Positions 12,422 to 24,918 of a stretch of 64,000 nucleotides of DNA are shown one piece after another. This DNA is from Ancistrus triradiatus (taxonomy: Eukaryota > Chordata > Actinopteri > Siluriformes > Loricariidae), in contig JAJAGP010000557.1 in the NCBI GenBank assembly GCA_025084515.1, positions 1 to 64,000 on the forward strand, in the 5' to 3' direction. The position numbers were made by a program, and so were the translations under genes. Under the pieces are notes generated by a model, which saw nothing but the letters and a program-made list of their open reading frames with translations, was not told where the DNA came from and searched no databases. The stretch's first letter is position 1, and every line of letters starts with the position of its first letter.

Positions 12422-12839
12422 TCTGACCTGATTTTCACACAAATATGGATTTAAAAAAAATTTCTAAATATGGATAAAAATAACCTAATTAAGCAAATGA
12501 GACAAAATATTACACTTGTTAATTTATTTATTGAGGACAATGATCCAATATTACATATCAGTAAGTGGCAAAAGTATGTGAACTTCTAAGATTAGCTGTT
12601 ACAGTGGTGTGAAAAAGTGTTTACCCCTTCATGATTTCCTAAATTTTGCATGTTTGTCACACTTAAGTGTTTCAGAGCATCAAACCAATTTAAATATTAC
12701 TCAAAGACAACACAAGTAAACACAAAATGCAGTTTTTAAATGAAGGTGTTTATTATTAAGGGAGAAAAAAATCCAAACCTACATCGCCCTGTGTGAAAAA
12801 GTGATTTCCCCCTAAACCTAATAACTGGTTGGGCCACCC

Positions 12840-12975
12840 TTAGCAGCAACAGCTGTAACCAAGTGTTTGCAATAACTTGCAATGAGTCTTTTACAGCGTT
12901 GTGGAGGAATTTTGGCCACTCATCTTTGCAGAATTGTTGAAATTCAGCCACATTAGAGGGATTTTGAGCATGAAC
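12840..12975 (-). pseudogene. C-terminal fragment of family 2 Tc1 transposase
   Basis: On the minus strand this reads QNPSNVAEFQQFCKDEWPK. It then frameshifts into the conserved C-terminal tail of Tc1 transposases. It is the downstream half of the gene whose middle part lies at 16102-16584, separated by LTR element A. Confidence 0.75.
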
Positions 12976-13219
12976 TGTCATGATGGGACTGTACAGGAGG
13001 TACGGAAACGAACGCAGGTTCAATGGTAATGACCATACTGGTTTATTTTAACGAGTTGGCTTGCAAACACAGAAATATGCTGGCTACACATCCAGATAAG
13101 AACATAAACAGGCTTAACAGAAAAACGTTAACAAAACCGGCTTTCCCTGCAAAAACGTACCTTAACCGGAATAGGCAGGTACACATTAACATAAGTCCAA
13201 AATCCAAGCCTCCGTGACA
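12976..13219 (-). repeat. 3' LTR of element A (internally deleted)
   Basis: It aligns with the outer 220 bp of 15393-16101 and then jumps to the terminal CCGTGACA at 13212-13219. About 465 bp present in the other LTR are missing. Confidence 0.85.
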
Positions 13220-13242
13220 TTACCCCCCCACCCCCCACCCCC
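13220..13242 (-). other. Polypurine tract of element A
   Basis: A plus-strand C-rich run lies directly inside the 3' LTR. On the minus strand it is an almost pure G tract, the expected plus-strand primer. Confidence 0.75.
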
Positions 13243-13462
13243 AAGGAGCCCGAGATGATGCCAGGGCCAGGGCTCCCAGGCTTATCCTGTCTGGGGGCTT
13301 CCTCTCCAGACAGAGCCTGGGGGGAAGCATGGTAAACAAACAGATTTCAGTTCTTCATCAACCAAACGGCCTCTGGCAAGGCCCTTCTGGAACTGACGTC
13401 CTCCTGCTGGGCCTTTCTGAAAGAATCGGCCTCCTACTGGGCCTTTCTGAAACAATCGGCCT

Positions 13463-15388
13463 GTGGCTCTAGCACAGGAACAGGATCAGACCTTAGCGCT
13501 GGTACTGGAACTGGAGCCGACCTCGGTGCAGACACAGGGACAGGAACGGACCTTGGCGCTTTTACTGGAATGGGAGCAGACATCGGTGCGGGAAATGGAA
13601 CGGGAGCAGACCTCGGCACAGGAACTGGAACGGGAGCAGACCTCGGCACGGAACTGGAATGGGAGCAGATCTCATCGCGGGAACTGGAACGGAAACAGAC
13701 CTCGGCACGGGACCAGGAACGGACCTCCTCGGTGCAGGAACAGGAACAAATCTCCTCAGCACAGGAACAGGAACGGACCTCCTTGGCGCGGGAACAGGAA
13801 CGGACCTCCTCGGTGCGGGAACAGGAACGGACCTCCTCGGTGCGGGAACAGGAACGGACCTTCTCGGCATGGGAATAGGAACGGACCTCCTCGGCACTGG
13901 AACTGGAATGGACCTCTTCGGCGCTGGAACTGGAACAGACCTTCTCGGCATGGGAATAGGAACGGACCTCCTCGGTGCGGAACAGGAACGAACCTCCTCG
14001 GCACTGGAACTGGAGTCGGCGACATTGACCTCCTCGAAGCTAGCATGATAGCAGATGCTAATGTCCGTAGTGCGGGAGTCGGCATGAATGTCTGTGGCGA
14101 GGGAGTAGGCGCGAATGTCCGTGGTGCGGAAGTAGGTGTGAATGTCCATGGTGCGGGAGTCGGTGCAAATGTTCGTGGCGTGGGAGTCGGCGCGAGTGTC
14201 CATGGCGAGGGAGTTCAGTGTGAATGTCCATGGCACAGGAGTCATCTTGACCTGTTCATATAAAACCGGAAGGCGCAATGCTCTCACATACCGAACCACC
14301 TGATACAACTGGCTCTAAAACCAAATCCACGAACTCGGATACAGCATCAACCTGCTCAGGCACGATACTAGGAGGGTTCACTATCGGGTTAGCAAACACT
14401 AGCAACTTATATACTGAGCTACGAGGCGCTAACTGCTCTTCTACAGAGCTACGGGGTACAAACTGCTCAGCTACAGGGCTAGTCTGCTCAGAAACTCAAA
14501 AATAGGGTTAACCTCTTCAATATCAGCGGGTGCTAGCAGCTCTCGTACTGTGCTATGAAACTCTAACTGCTCAGAAACTGAGCTTGGAGGCCCAAATACT
14601 GAGCTATCAAGCTTTAACTGCTCAGATTCTGAGCTTGTGGGCCCAAAGACTGGGCTTTAATTGCTCGATATTTGAGCTACGGGGCACTACTTGCTCATCT
14701 TTGGAGCTTACCAGTGCGGCGTGCTCATATACAAGACCAACTGTCTTTACTACCGGGTTATCTGACGCTAGCGATGCTGATACTGCACTACGGGGCGCTA
14801 AAGGCTTTTCAACGAAGCCAAAAGGCACGACGTGCACAGATACTGGGCTAGCGTGCCCAAATATTGGGCTATTGAACTTTAAGCGCTCTGGTATTGAGCC
14901 ACGGGGCGCTACTTGCTCATCTATGGAGCTTTCGAGCACGGCGTGCTCAGATACGGAGCCAGCTGGCCTGGACACTGAGGTAACATGCGCTGACTGGCGC
15001 TTGACCGGGACCTTCCGGCTGCTGGCGAGCTGAGGATCCCGCAAATGACAAACGAACCTGGGCAGTCGTGGACTGTTGGGGAACTCCTGCTCATCTTCAC
15101 CGGGGATACCATACCTATCCCACAGCTTCTCTACGAGCTGGTCACTGGTCCCCAACATCAGCTTAGGCAAGTTTGTATCCACCCAGTGATGCCTGTGAAG
15201 TACCAGCTATAGAAAACCAGGCGGTCAAAATCCATGTTATGGGGGAACTGGCGCAAGTAAGCTGAGCATTGCAGGAAAAACGATTTTCCACATTGACGGG
15301 GGTTTCGTCAAATTTTTTCGGCAGCTCAATCCACGGTGAACGAATCGGGGTAGCGTGAAAACCTGCCGTCTCCTTTGTTTGGCGGGGC
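13463..15388 (-). pseudogene. Gag-like protein of element A, with Pro/Arg-rich tandem repeats
   Basis: Minus-strand frames at 15163-15453, 14622-15182 and 13562-14308 form one decayed gene. It starts just inside the 5' LTR (GGAGACGGCAGGTTT). Element B has METAGF there, but here the ATG position reads AAG. A damaged capsid-like start (PKKFDETPVN) follows. Next comes DPQLASSRKVPVKRQSAHVT, matching DPQLATSWPALVKRRQAHVT of element B. A Ser/Val/Pro-rich linker leads to about 15 copies of a 9-residue unit (SVPVPAPRR). No zinc knuckle or pol motif is seen. I infer a particle-associated structural protein; the repeat function is unknown. Confidence 0.7.
13464..13990 (-). repeat. 27-bp minisatellite inside the element A coding frame
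   Basis: About 19 imperfect tandem copies of a 27-bp unit; one period is visible at 13801-13827. Each unit is nine codons, so the frame survives copy-number change. The plus strand is also open through the array, but that is a by-product of the period. Confidence 0.9.
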
Positions 15389-15392
15389 ATTC
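15381..15392 (-). other. Primer-binding site of element A (self-priming type)
   Basis: The minus strand reads GAATGCCCCGCC immediately after the LTR. AATGCCCCGC pairs with GTGGGGCATT in the LTR (15892-15901), nine Watson-Crick pairs plus one G-U. Confidence 0.6.
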
Positions 15393-16101
15393 TGTCACGA
15401 CGGGACTGTACAGGAGGTACGGAGACGAACGCAGTTTCAATGGTAATGACCATACTGGTTTATTTTACCAAGTTGGCTTGCAAACACAGAAATACGCTGG
15501 CTACACAGCCAGATAAGAACATAAACAGGCTTAACTGAAAAACGTTAACAAAACCGGCTTCACTGCAAAACGTACCTTAACCGGAATAGGCATGTATACA
15601 TTAACATAAGTCGCACGTGAACCGAATCAAGCTTAACAGAAACAGGCCAACATAACCGGGCTTAACAGCACACATTCATTAACTTATCCGGACTTAGCAA
15701 CAACACAGATAATGTAGCGGAATTACCAACAAAACACGATAATGTAGAGGTTACGCCGAATACACGAACGATAAAGAACGAATCCGAAGGATGAATTACA
15801 CGAAGATACAAGAAATCCGAAGGATAAATACACGAAAGCGGAGGCTATACGCCAACCCACCACAACAGTCAGAAGGAATCCTCTCCATAACAATGCCCCA
15901 CACTGAGGGGAGGAACTAGGGCCCTGCCTAAATAACCATATCCGTCACCTGAAAGTAATCATGGAAAACAGTGCCCTAGTTTCTCCTTCGAGTGCTCCCC
16001 ACAATCCGGCGGAGCACTCGAAACATGTCCTTGTCCGGAGGGCTGCCCCCTGGCGGCAAGGAGGAGCACATAAAAATCAAACCCCCAGTGATCCGTGGAC
16101 A
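15393..16101 (-). repeat. 5' LTR of element A
   Basis: A 709-bp LTR with plus-strand ends TGTCACGACGGG and CCGTGGACA. The 3' LTR at 12976-13219 is a deleted version. It contains the predicted promoter at 15892-15936. Confidence 0.85.
15892..15936 (-). promoter_or_regulatory. LTR promoter of element A
   Basis: On the minus strand a TATA-like TTATTTA (15929-15935) lies about 35 nt upstream of GTGGGGCATT (15901 to 15892). That stretch is complementary to the primer-binding site. Confidence 0.5.
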
Positions 16102-16584
16102 TTTGAAACGGCCTTTTTAAGGGTCATGTCACAGCCATGACAGGACTTTGACTAGGCCACTCCCAAAGTCTTCATTTTGTTTTTCTTCAAGCCCCATTCA
16201 GAGGTGGACCATGCTGGTGTGTTTTTGGATCATTGTCCTGCTGCAGAACCCAAGTTCGTTTCAGCTTGATGTCACGAACAGATGGCCAGACATTCTCCTT
16301 CAGATTTTTTGATAGACAGCAGAATTCATAGTTCCATTTATCACAGCAAATCTTCCAGGTGCTGAAGCAGCAAAACAGCCCCAGACCATCACACTACCAC
16401 CACCATATTTTACTGTTGCTATAATGTTCTTTTTCTGAAATGCTGTCTTACTTTTACGCCAGATGTAATGGGACACACAGCTTCCAAAGATTTCAACTAT
16501 TGTCTCATCAGTCCACAGAATGTTTTCCCAAAAGTCTTGGGGATCATCAAGATGTGTTCTGGAACACTCTGCCATGCAGACCAT
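16102..16584 (-). pseudogene. Catalytic-domain fragment of family 2 Tc1 transposase
   Basis: The minus strand encodes HLDDPQDFWENILWTDETIV with the first catalytic D in WTDE. YGGGSVMVWGCFAAS follows, then QQDND with the second D near 16230, out of frame after a small insertion. The stretch that should hold the catalytic E (SPDLNPIE in relatives) is missing near 16142. The N-terminal DNA-binding domain is also missing. The fragment ends at the LTR element A insertion. Confidence 0.8.
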
Positions 16585-17204
16585 TTTTGGACACTGAAAT
16601 TAACTTAGGCAAGTGAGGCCTGGTGTTCTTTGGATGTTGTTGTGGGGTCTTTTGTGACCTCTTGGATGAGTCGTCGCTGCGCTCTTGGGGTAATTTTGGT
16701 CGATCACTTTTTCACACTGGGCCACGTATGTTTGGATTTTTTTCTCCCTTAATAATAAACACATTCATTTAAAAATTGCATTTTGTGTTTACTTGTCTTG
16801 TCTTTGAGTAATATTTAAATTGGTTTGATGTTCCGAAACACTTAAGTATGACAAAAAATACAAAAGAAATAGGAAATCAGAAGGGGGCAAACACTTTTTC
16901 ACACCACTATATTTGAAGGTGAAATTACAGCCAGGTGTTTAAATAAATGGGATTGAGACAGCTGACTATTGTATTTTTATAACAGGGGTCTATCAAAAGT
17001 CACACAATACGTGTTTATGGAAGTGTATCATGGCATGAACAAAGGAGATTTCTAAGGACCTCACAAAAAGTTGTTGATGCACATCAGGCTGGATCAGGCT
17101 ACAAAGCCATCTCTAAAGACTTTGGACTCCACCAATCCACCCCAATGTTTTAAGACATATTCATACAGCAATATAGAACATTCTAATGGGTTTACAAACT
17201 TTAC

Positions 17205-20200
17205 ACAAAAGTCCAACTGTAGCTCGGTTTTCATGATCGTGCAATCAGATCATGTCATTTGATCCAAGGCCAACTATCAAATGACAATTGCTTGTACTCT
17301 GAATGATGTTCATTATACCCTATTCTGTGTATTCAGTTTGCAGAGTAAGTAAATTGTCAAAAACATAGCTTTTGTTGTTCACTTTAATTAGGGGGTTATT
17401 CGAGATGGCTGAAGAACAAGTTCAGAACCAGATTATCTGCCAGTAAATTTCAACATCTGATTCCCACCCGAGTAGGAAATGGATCAGATCATTCAGGCAT
17501 CAATCAGGCATCAGTCTTAGGTTACATCAAAGCTCTGTTTTGATTAGTTTTAGCTGTTTATCTGATCACATTTATTTATGTGGATTTGCTATGGTGGTGT
17601 TACCATTTTGACCATGTCAGGATTGCAACCTGATTCAGACTAAAATTGAAACACTCCTTTTTATGTGTTTGCTTTTCAGTATGTATGATGTGTATCAGTC
17701 ATAGGAGCAATATCCTGATTTCTCTGTTTAAGTTGGGAGCAGACTAGAGTTCTACCTGAATGTATGTTTAACATTCATAACAATACTCTGCAATGGCTTG
17801 TACGATGGTATTGGCTAAACTATAAAAACAGAAAGGGAAACCAAAAACTTGATTAAGATAAAATAACTACATATTTTCATGAATTACATTGCCTAGCACA
17901 ATCAACCAATTAAGTCACACAACCCTCTAATTACCGGCTTTGTTGAAATTAGTCAAGACAGGCAGTCAGTTTCATTGCACTTGATAAGCAAAAAATGTAG
18001 CAACCCAGCTTATGAAGGCAGCCCAGCTTATGCTTACTAGAAAGAATCTCAAGCACATCCTATCTGAGACAATCAAAGATTTTCCATGACTGAGTGTTCT
18101 TATAATGTATAATGGTGAGATTGCAAAACATATCAGTTGCTATTTGATGCATGTTGATTCCCAGAGCATGTATTTATATTCGCTATTTTCCTGATAATGC
18201 ATTACTGCAATCTGCTCTAAGCTGACATCAGTGTTGGTGAAAAAATAGGGTTTATTAGAAAAGAAAGACAATGGAGTTTATCCAACAATCCATTTGCTCA
18301 GTTCCTTCCATGAGGGATCTATCATTTCATTTACTGTACATTTACAGTCTCTGCATGCACATGAAGTGACTTTGAATGCTTTTGTAATTTACTAAACAAA
18401 ATAAGCATAAATGCAGGTGTCTCTGTTCCACATAACAACTGCTTTGCCTACAGTTTCAGAACAGCTCCAAGGTCAATAAAACCGGAAAACTTATATATGA
18501 TGCAGATTTTTAAATCAGTTTTGTGGCTAGAAGGTCCCTGGAGCTGTTCTGGCAGTCAGGAGTAACATGCTCAGTCTCCCATCACACCTGCAGGCATGTG
18601 ACTAAGACGCCTCACCCACTGCCTTCCATCTTGTTGTTTTTGGCTAGCCCTGATTACATTCATGTTTCAACAAGACCCACAAAAATTGAATAAGTTATTC
18701 CTCTGCAAGCCTGCATATTCTGCCCGCCACAAACAGGTAGCAATGCAGAAATGACACATTCTGTCAGTGTCATTTGACATCTGAGAATAACAGAGAAAAA
18801 CTGATCTTCATCAGAGCCCTACCTAGACAAATGTGAAATTTCTTTTCCTTTCTTTAGTTCAGAAAGAATTGAGACATTGCTGTGAGCCCTGTGGGGCTCT
18901 TTCATCTACTGTACTGAAGAAACATTGACTTTGGCAAGGTCTGGAGTGTTTGGTGTATCCAGATTACCTTTTTCTAAAGTCCATGGGGAAATAGAATAAA
19001 TCCCTCAGTTATTTTGATTATAATTATCATTGAACAAGGAAAAAAGAAGCCAAAAAATGGCAGCCATGCCCAGAATTTTAATGCCGAGGGCCATCAGATA
19101 CTGTATAACAAAATTCCGAATAACTTTCCATTAATAAGAAAAAACTGCTATTTGTTCTTGTTGGATTTTGACCTTCAAGTACGTACTATTGACTATGACC
19201 TGGATGTTCATACTATTATTGAGTTTCAAAGTGAATGCTCAGAACAAATTATATATTGAAAACATTCCTGCATGCGAACAGCTGAGTTTCACAGTTAAGC
19301 AAATGGGGACATTTATGTAAAACTCACTTTTTCAGTGCTTATGCACTTACATTTGGGTATCTGGAGTATCTACCATTCCACAAACCAAGAAACACATTTG
19401 GGGGGTGCCTACTTCAGAAAACATGGGAATCAACAAGCAGTTCAGATTTAGCTCTTAGGACACTTATGAGAATTATCCCACCCTTCATCTGAAAAACTCC
19501 ACCCAATGGCTTGAGAAGTACATCTGTGAAAGTAGCTTTTTTTTTCTTGTGAGCATTGGATCCACTAGCATTATGTAGAAGATAACAGCTAAGCACACAA
19601 TCTGCTCTAAGTTGTTTGCTGCATTGACTCCAAACTAAGGTGCACAGGTAAGGTATACTAGCCCCCAACCTAAGAAGACAGAAGAACTGACTGGATAAAG
19701 TTTATTTTTGATGGCAGTGTCCCAGCTACAGTTGGCAAAAACCAGTAGGTACATGTTAATTACTTGTGTTCAACTGTTATTCCAACAACAGAGCAATCTG
19801 CCCAAAAATCATGAATGTGAGAATATTTTACACTACAGAGTAGTACCTTAAACTGCATAAGTCAAGTCAAATCATATATATTTATAAAGCGCTTTTTACA
19901 ATGGAGCATTGTCTCAAAGCAACTTTAAAAGTTTATATTATCTCCTAATATCTATGTCCAATCCCAAATTACATAACACAGATATTCGACCACAGAACTC
20001 ATTCAAACTTTGAAAAATAATATACAGGTTTAGTAGAATAATTCCAAATTGGATTGGGAGATATGAATCAGGAAATTGATTTGGAAACATATTGATAATG
20101 CATTTTAGCATACTACTATACAGGGTTCAATATTTGTGCACTCTTAATTTTGGAGCAGATAGCTTGAATGTAGTCATTTTAAAATGCAGGACTATCATTG

Positions 20201-23200
20201 AACCTTTTCCTAAAAGAGCGATCAATAGTAACTGTAAATTGTCAAAACTGCAGATCTAGGAATATATAAGTAAAAAAAATATTCCATGAATCACTAAGGG
20301 GGGTGTGGTGAGCAGTTGTGGAACAGGCACTAAAAACTTTTTGTTTGAAATTGCCTGACCCTTGTGGTATTTTGATCAAAGTTTGTCAAAGAGATTTCAT
20401 TAAAACTCAAGGAAACTGTGTTAACACTTATGAAAAAGGGGTATAATACTGTATTTCATAATAAGTTAAGGGATATAATAAGTTATAATAAGTTACTTGA
20501 TAACTGATAATGTCCCTCATTGACTACAGACTCCTACAAAATAAACACAGTGTACTCTGCTCTCTACAAACATAAATATGTTCCATGTAGGGTTTCACCT
20601 GATACCTGTTGATCAATTTTGCTTTCTGTGGTCAATTGTCCACTTGGGGCAGTTGGATTCACACAAAACCCCCTTTAGATTGGCAAAATCACATCATATA
20701 GTGAGATCTTTCTCTCTGATATGACCATCCCAACTTCTGGTGGGATGTTATACTGTGGGAGATAAACCTACCTGTTTCCTTTCATCTGGTCAATACTCCC
20801 TGCACCTTTCCTCTTCCCTGTCCCTCCTGTCCCATGGTTTTCCTGTGATCAAAACGCATCCATGTTACAGAAGGATAGGGAAGTGTAGTGTGAGTGATGC
20901 TCAGGACATTGCTCTGCTCTGACCTGCCCTGTTCCTGACTCTGGGTTCCCCTTGCTCTCTGTCACCCACTAATGAACATGTGTTTCCTGTTGTTTCAGAA
21001 CCACATGGAGAATCAGAGCCCCTTTTTGTCCAGACAGCGGTTCAGCCTTTGTTAACTATCTCCCTGGACAGTTTATATGTAGGTGTGCTTGGCAACAAGC
21101 TATGTGAACCAAGCCTAATGCTATCAATCCTCATAAAGCAAAGAATGGCTGCTAAAGCTCTTAGCAGACAATCTGCTTGAGTATATAATAATCAATAAGA
21201 AGCTGTGTGTAGAACAGCCAAGTATTCTAAGGTAGTGCACATTTTATGTTATTTGTGTGTCATGAAAGCAAATGTTGAATATATTAGCAGCATCAAATTG
21301 GACAGTTTAATACAGGAAATCTGCCTCTGTTGTTATTTATTGGAATTGGTCTATTTTTGTCAGTGACAAGCACATTAAGGAATAATCCAAGAATTTATAT
21401 CAAAACCAGCATCAAGCTGTTTCCAACCCTCATATCATCTGTGCTTGGGGCTCATGTGTTTGGGTGAAACTTCAATGGCGGGGTTAGTTTTTGGGGTTTA
21501 ATTGGAACAACATGCATAACCGCATGCAGTATTTTGAGAGCATTTGTAGGTCCTGTGGCCTGGCATTGTGTGAATGTTTTCCATCAGGGATTGCGTTAAT
21601 TTATGGTGTGGTGAAAAAACTGGAGGCTCAGCATTTTGTTACCCCCTCCCTCACTCTGAGACCCCCTTCCTCCCCACCCTTTCCATCCCATCCTGACACA
21701 GCACTCTACCGCCTGTGCTCTGCAGCCGCTCCGTGACATCACAGCGTACATCTTGGTAAACATTCCCCGGTATGATGAGTCTCAGATGCCGAGCTTAATG
21801 GATTCCATATGGGGCCTATGTCTCTCACTCCCACACGGAGAAATGGAGAAGGAATAGGAGAGTGGAGAAACAAGGGATGAGGGCCAGGGGACTGAGAGAA
21901 GCTTGGCAGCTCTCAACTGAAAGGAAATGTGTTCTCCTGTTTCATTCTTACAGTTATGCACTCTTCCATAAGAGTTGTCTGATGTGAGATAATCTATCTA
22001 GTTTTGTCCCCTATCATTGGAATAGTTATCTTGTGCACTCTCTTTGTCTTGTCTTTTTTATTCTCTGTTCTTTCTCTTTCATAAAGTCGAGACATGAATG
22101 TTTTCCATTGGTGCATGGCTGCCTTCCAGTTTCAACAGGTTTTATTTGGCAGCCCTCCAGCCAGCTATCTGTTGCTATAGCCTGGGAACATCCTGTCTGC
22201 CTCAAAATTGTACAGAAACAATATATGCACACACACACAAATACACAATGATCAAACATTCAAATATCCCAATTGCCTGATATATATATGAAATCTTTTT
22301 ACAGGAACTCTCTCACTCACCACTGAAACACCACTGAATTTAAAATGTATCTTTGAATATAATCATTATAAATTAAAGATAAATTCATCTGAGAAGGCAG
22401 TTCTCTTCAAAGTAACACAATCTGCAGTTTTGCTTCAACCTCCACATACTCAGCTGGGGTCTTCCATCTTCATCTTCCATACTCCACTGATATTTATTTT
22501 AAACATTGTAATTCATACAGAACTGCAACAAATCACCTTTACAATGGAATGTATCACAAGTGACATGTCTTATGAAGGCCCCGCACTTTAGGAACCACTG
22601 AGTTAATCTGTTAGAGTTACCATGGTATTACATATTACAATACTTTTCTGAGTTCCATTGCTCAACAGAAAGGGGTTTGACCCTGCCAGAAGACCAGTGT
22701 ACTAGTTACAGTAAAGAAAGATTAACTTATGTTCTTCCCTTCCAGATATAAGATGTCTTGTCTGAGTGGACAACATTTAATAATGTGTGAAGTGGGGAAG
22801 ATATAAGGACCAGTTGAAGAATGAGCTACCTTTGTTGTTGGATTATGTTCTGATAGGGTTGGTAAATGTCATAATTTTATAACTGGTGCATTGCAGTTGA
22901 TTTCTGACACTAATATTCCCACACACATACTCCCCTCTTATAGTTTAATTGATTTAATAAGTTGATTTGGATCAATCAGCAAAGAGCTCTAACCATAAAA
23001 TAATTTTCCTGAACAGATAAAGCAGTCCTCTCCATTGTGTTGTTGTATTCCAGTTACTGTGATAACAATCTTCTTTGTAGACATAATGTTGATATGTGTG
23101 GGAAGCTAGAACAAGTCAGGACAAACATGTTTGCTTCAATTAGCCACTTAATCAGGTAAGACAGAACTTGGGTGTGTAAGCACCTGCTTTAAATTCTGGA

Positions 23201-24279
23201 TGATGTGGTAAACCCAAAATCGAGTCAAACAAGTTGAATGTACAATCACATGTTCATCAGGTTCACAGTTGGAGAAATAACAGGTGAAAGAATAACAAGC
23301 CTAAAACTGCTATCTGAAAAGCACTGGCAATGCTAAGTTAATAAAGATAAATCAAGTGTACTGAACACGTCTGCAGAACTAAAAAAGCAACAAACTCAGG
23401 AAAATTTTAGTGCTTAATGGTCGTTCTTCCATAGCTCAGGAAACTTAATAGCAATTCCCCTTTATGTTTCAATTACATATCAACTTTGTCACAGATGTTT
23501 CTCCAAAAATGAAAACTAGAATGAAACCATGAGGATACATAAATATGAGCTTAAAGGAGCCAAACCTGAGTTTATCTTGAGAAGTAACTTGGTTGAAGCC
23601 CAGACTATGGTTTGAAACCAATATCTCACGAACTGCTGTTTCTAGCAACTGGCACTTACCTCTAAGCCACAAGAGCTACCTTAGTGCCAACCCTAAACTT
23701 GAAGATGTATACAGATGTTATACTGTTAGCTAAGTGATGATTAAAGACATAAAAACAATGAACATAAATGTTTTGGCCTATGTTAAGTGTGAAATATGAA
23801 AAGTACAGTAATGGGCTTCAATTCAAATTTTAATAAAATTTCTCATGTTTAATCATGATTATTCCTGGTCGGAGATATTATGGAGATCTCCTTTGTGACA
23901 TTATTTTCCTATGGGAATGCAGACTGCATGTTTTTTTTCCCTTATTTGGCCTCATGCTGGATCCTTAGACAAGAGCTTGCTTAAACTCAGCAGGCCCCTT
24001 GTCTTTGGTGATGTTTATTGATTATTTTATTAATAAGGAAAAATTACTCTTGACAGTGGTGGTGAGTGAATGGAGCTTTGGATCAGACCTGCTACTTGAT
24101 ACTGGTCATTTTTAAGTAGTCAAAGTCAGACAGTACATCTCTGAAACTGACCTGAGCCCCACATTGCTTAACTTTTGGCTTCTCACTGGTGGAAGAGGAT
24201 TGCAGTGGAAAATGCCATTGTGGCAATTAAAATTCACATTATCCGTGTGCACGTATGCACATTCACAATCTCACTCTCA

Positions 24280-24281
<2 letters not shown>
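17205..24281. other. Long non-coding stretch, no gene seen
   Basis: About 7 kb of AT-rich unique-looking DNA. Open frames at 20740-21180 and 21491-21736 have no domain, no convincing splice sites and no codon pattern. A dispersed repeat lies at 19861-19985 and a short CA run at 22228-22240. The sequence around 18530-18660 and 21650-21900 is less AT-rich than its surroundings but carries no motif I can name. Confidence 0.55.
19861..19985 (-). repeat. Dispersed repeat tail (AGTCAAGTCAAATC...)
   Basis: It begins with the AGTCAAGTCAAATC direct-repeat tail and contains AAAGCGCTTTTTACAATGGA and TTGTCTCAAAGCAACTTTA. The reverse complement of the same segment is at about 59590-59727. It looks like the 3' end of a retroposon that ends in a TTGACTTGACT tail. 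Confidence 0.7.

Positions 24282-24323
<42 letters not shown>
24282..24323. repeat. (CA)n microsatellite
   Basis: About 21 uninterrupted CA units. Confidence 0.95.
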
Positions 24324-24325
<2 letters not shown>

Positions 24326-24726
24326 TTCTATACACTTACAGTCTACGTTGAACATATCCATTCCAAGATAATTAATAAAGCCAGAGCAGGAAGCAGACTC
24401 TCTTACATGGCCTTGCTTTCTCGGCTGCATCAGGCATACAGCCAGTCCTCTCCCCCTATACAAACACACTGGATCACCCTCTGGGACAACCAAGTACTTG
24501 CTCTCAACAGATGTGAGAATGTTGTTCTAACATGTCTTCTGTGATGAAAGTAATTATATGCATTAAGTTTGCATAGGTTCTCCCTGGATTCATGCCACCC
24601 TGCTCTGGTATGTCAGTTTAGAAGAGCAATAGCTGTTCAGTAAAATAAACGTATCGAATATTTATTTGGTACAGATTGATAGTTAAATACGATTCAAAAT
24701 TATCATATGATCAAAGTGAAATGTTG

Positions 24727-24728
<2 letters not shown>

Positions 24729-24764
<36 letters not shown>

Positions 24765-24885
24765 ATGTGTGTGTTTATGTGTGTACATTGTACATTGTCT
24801 TGCTATATTTGTGAGGACCAAATGTCCTAATGATAGAGAAATTACTTTTTGGGGCACATTTTGCTGGTCTCCATACACACAAATT
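24729..24885. repeat. (GT)n-headed MITE-like repeat, truncated
   Basis: A pure (GT)17 tract at 24729-24762 runs into a segment containing GAGGACCAAATGTCC. The same segment occurs after a GT-rich start at 61581-61882. The two share ACCAAATGTCC and TTTGCTGGTC in the same order. This copy lacks the distal half. Confidence 0.6.
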
Positions 24886-24890
24886 TTTTG

Positions 24891-24914
24891 TATATATATA
24901 TATATATATATATA
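24891..24914. repeat. (TA)n microsatellite
   Basis: Twelve TA units directly abut the truncated left edge of the family 3 Tc1 copy. Confidence 0.9.
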
Positions 24915-24918
24915 ATAA

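Larger units (their letters stand above)
12976..16101 (-). mobile_element. LTR element A: non-autonomous, Gag-like plus repeats, no pol
   Basis: Direct LTRs lie at 12976-13219 (3' LTR, shortened) and 15393-16101 (5' LTR). They share an end starting TGTCATGATGGGACTGTAC or TGTCACGACGGGACTGTAC. On the minus strand the order is 5' LTR, primer-binding site, Gag-like frame, 9-residue tandem repeats, polypurine tract, 3' LTR. The internal region is only 2.2 kb and shows no protease, RT, RNase H or integrase motif. The flanks TGAAC (12971-12975) and TGAAAC (about 16103-16108) form an imperfect target duplication inside the family 2 transposase. Element B shares its protein segments. Confidence 0.85.
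12602..16908 (-). mobile_element. Tc1-like family 2 (TIR CAGTGGTGTGAAAAAGTG), interrupted by LTR element A
   Basis: The left TIR starts CAGTGGTGTGAAAAAGTG at 12602 and the right TIR ends CACTTTTTCACACCACT at 16908. TA lies at 12600-12601 and 16910-16911. The TIRs are long (about 200 bp). Its own length without the insertion is about 1.2 kb, so the transposase N-terminus has been deleted. The insertion splits the transposase near its catalytic E. Confidence 0.9.
12422..17204 (+). mobile_element. Tc1-like family 3 remnant, outer layer of a three-level nest
   Basis: The left part (12422-12601) and right part (16912-17204) align to consecutive segments of the family 3 copy at 34340-35870. The family 2 transposon sits between them at a TA. 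The right part carries a decayed transposase start at about 17030 (CATGGCATGAACAAAGGAG) and helix-turn-helix codons up to about 17141. It then jumps to the terminal TTACAAACTTTAC end. Outer tips and most of the transposase are deleted. Confidence 0.8.

Noticed and set aside
13463..14263. A 266-codon plus-strand open frame
   Set aside because: It is the antisense of the 27-bp array of element A. The period keeps several frames open, and the LTR, primer site and polypurine order show that the minus strand is the coding one.
24281..24493. Valine/cysteine-rich small frames over GT tracts (also at 24676, 61861 and elsewhere)
   Set aside because: They are translations of (GT)n or (CA)n microsatellites.
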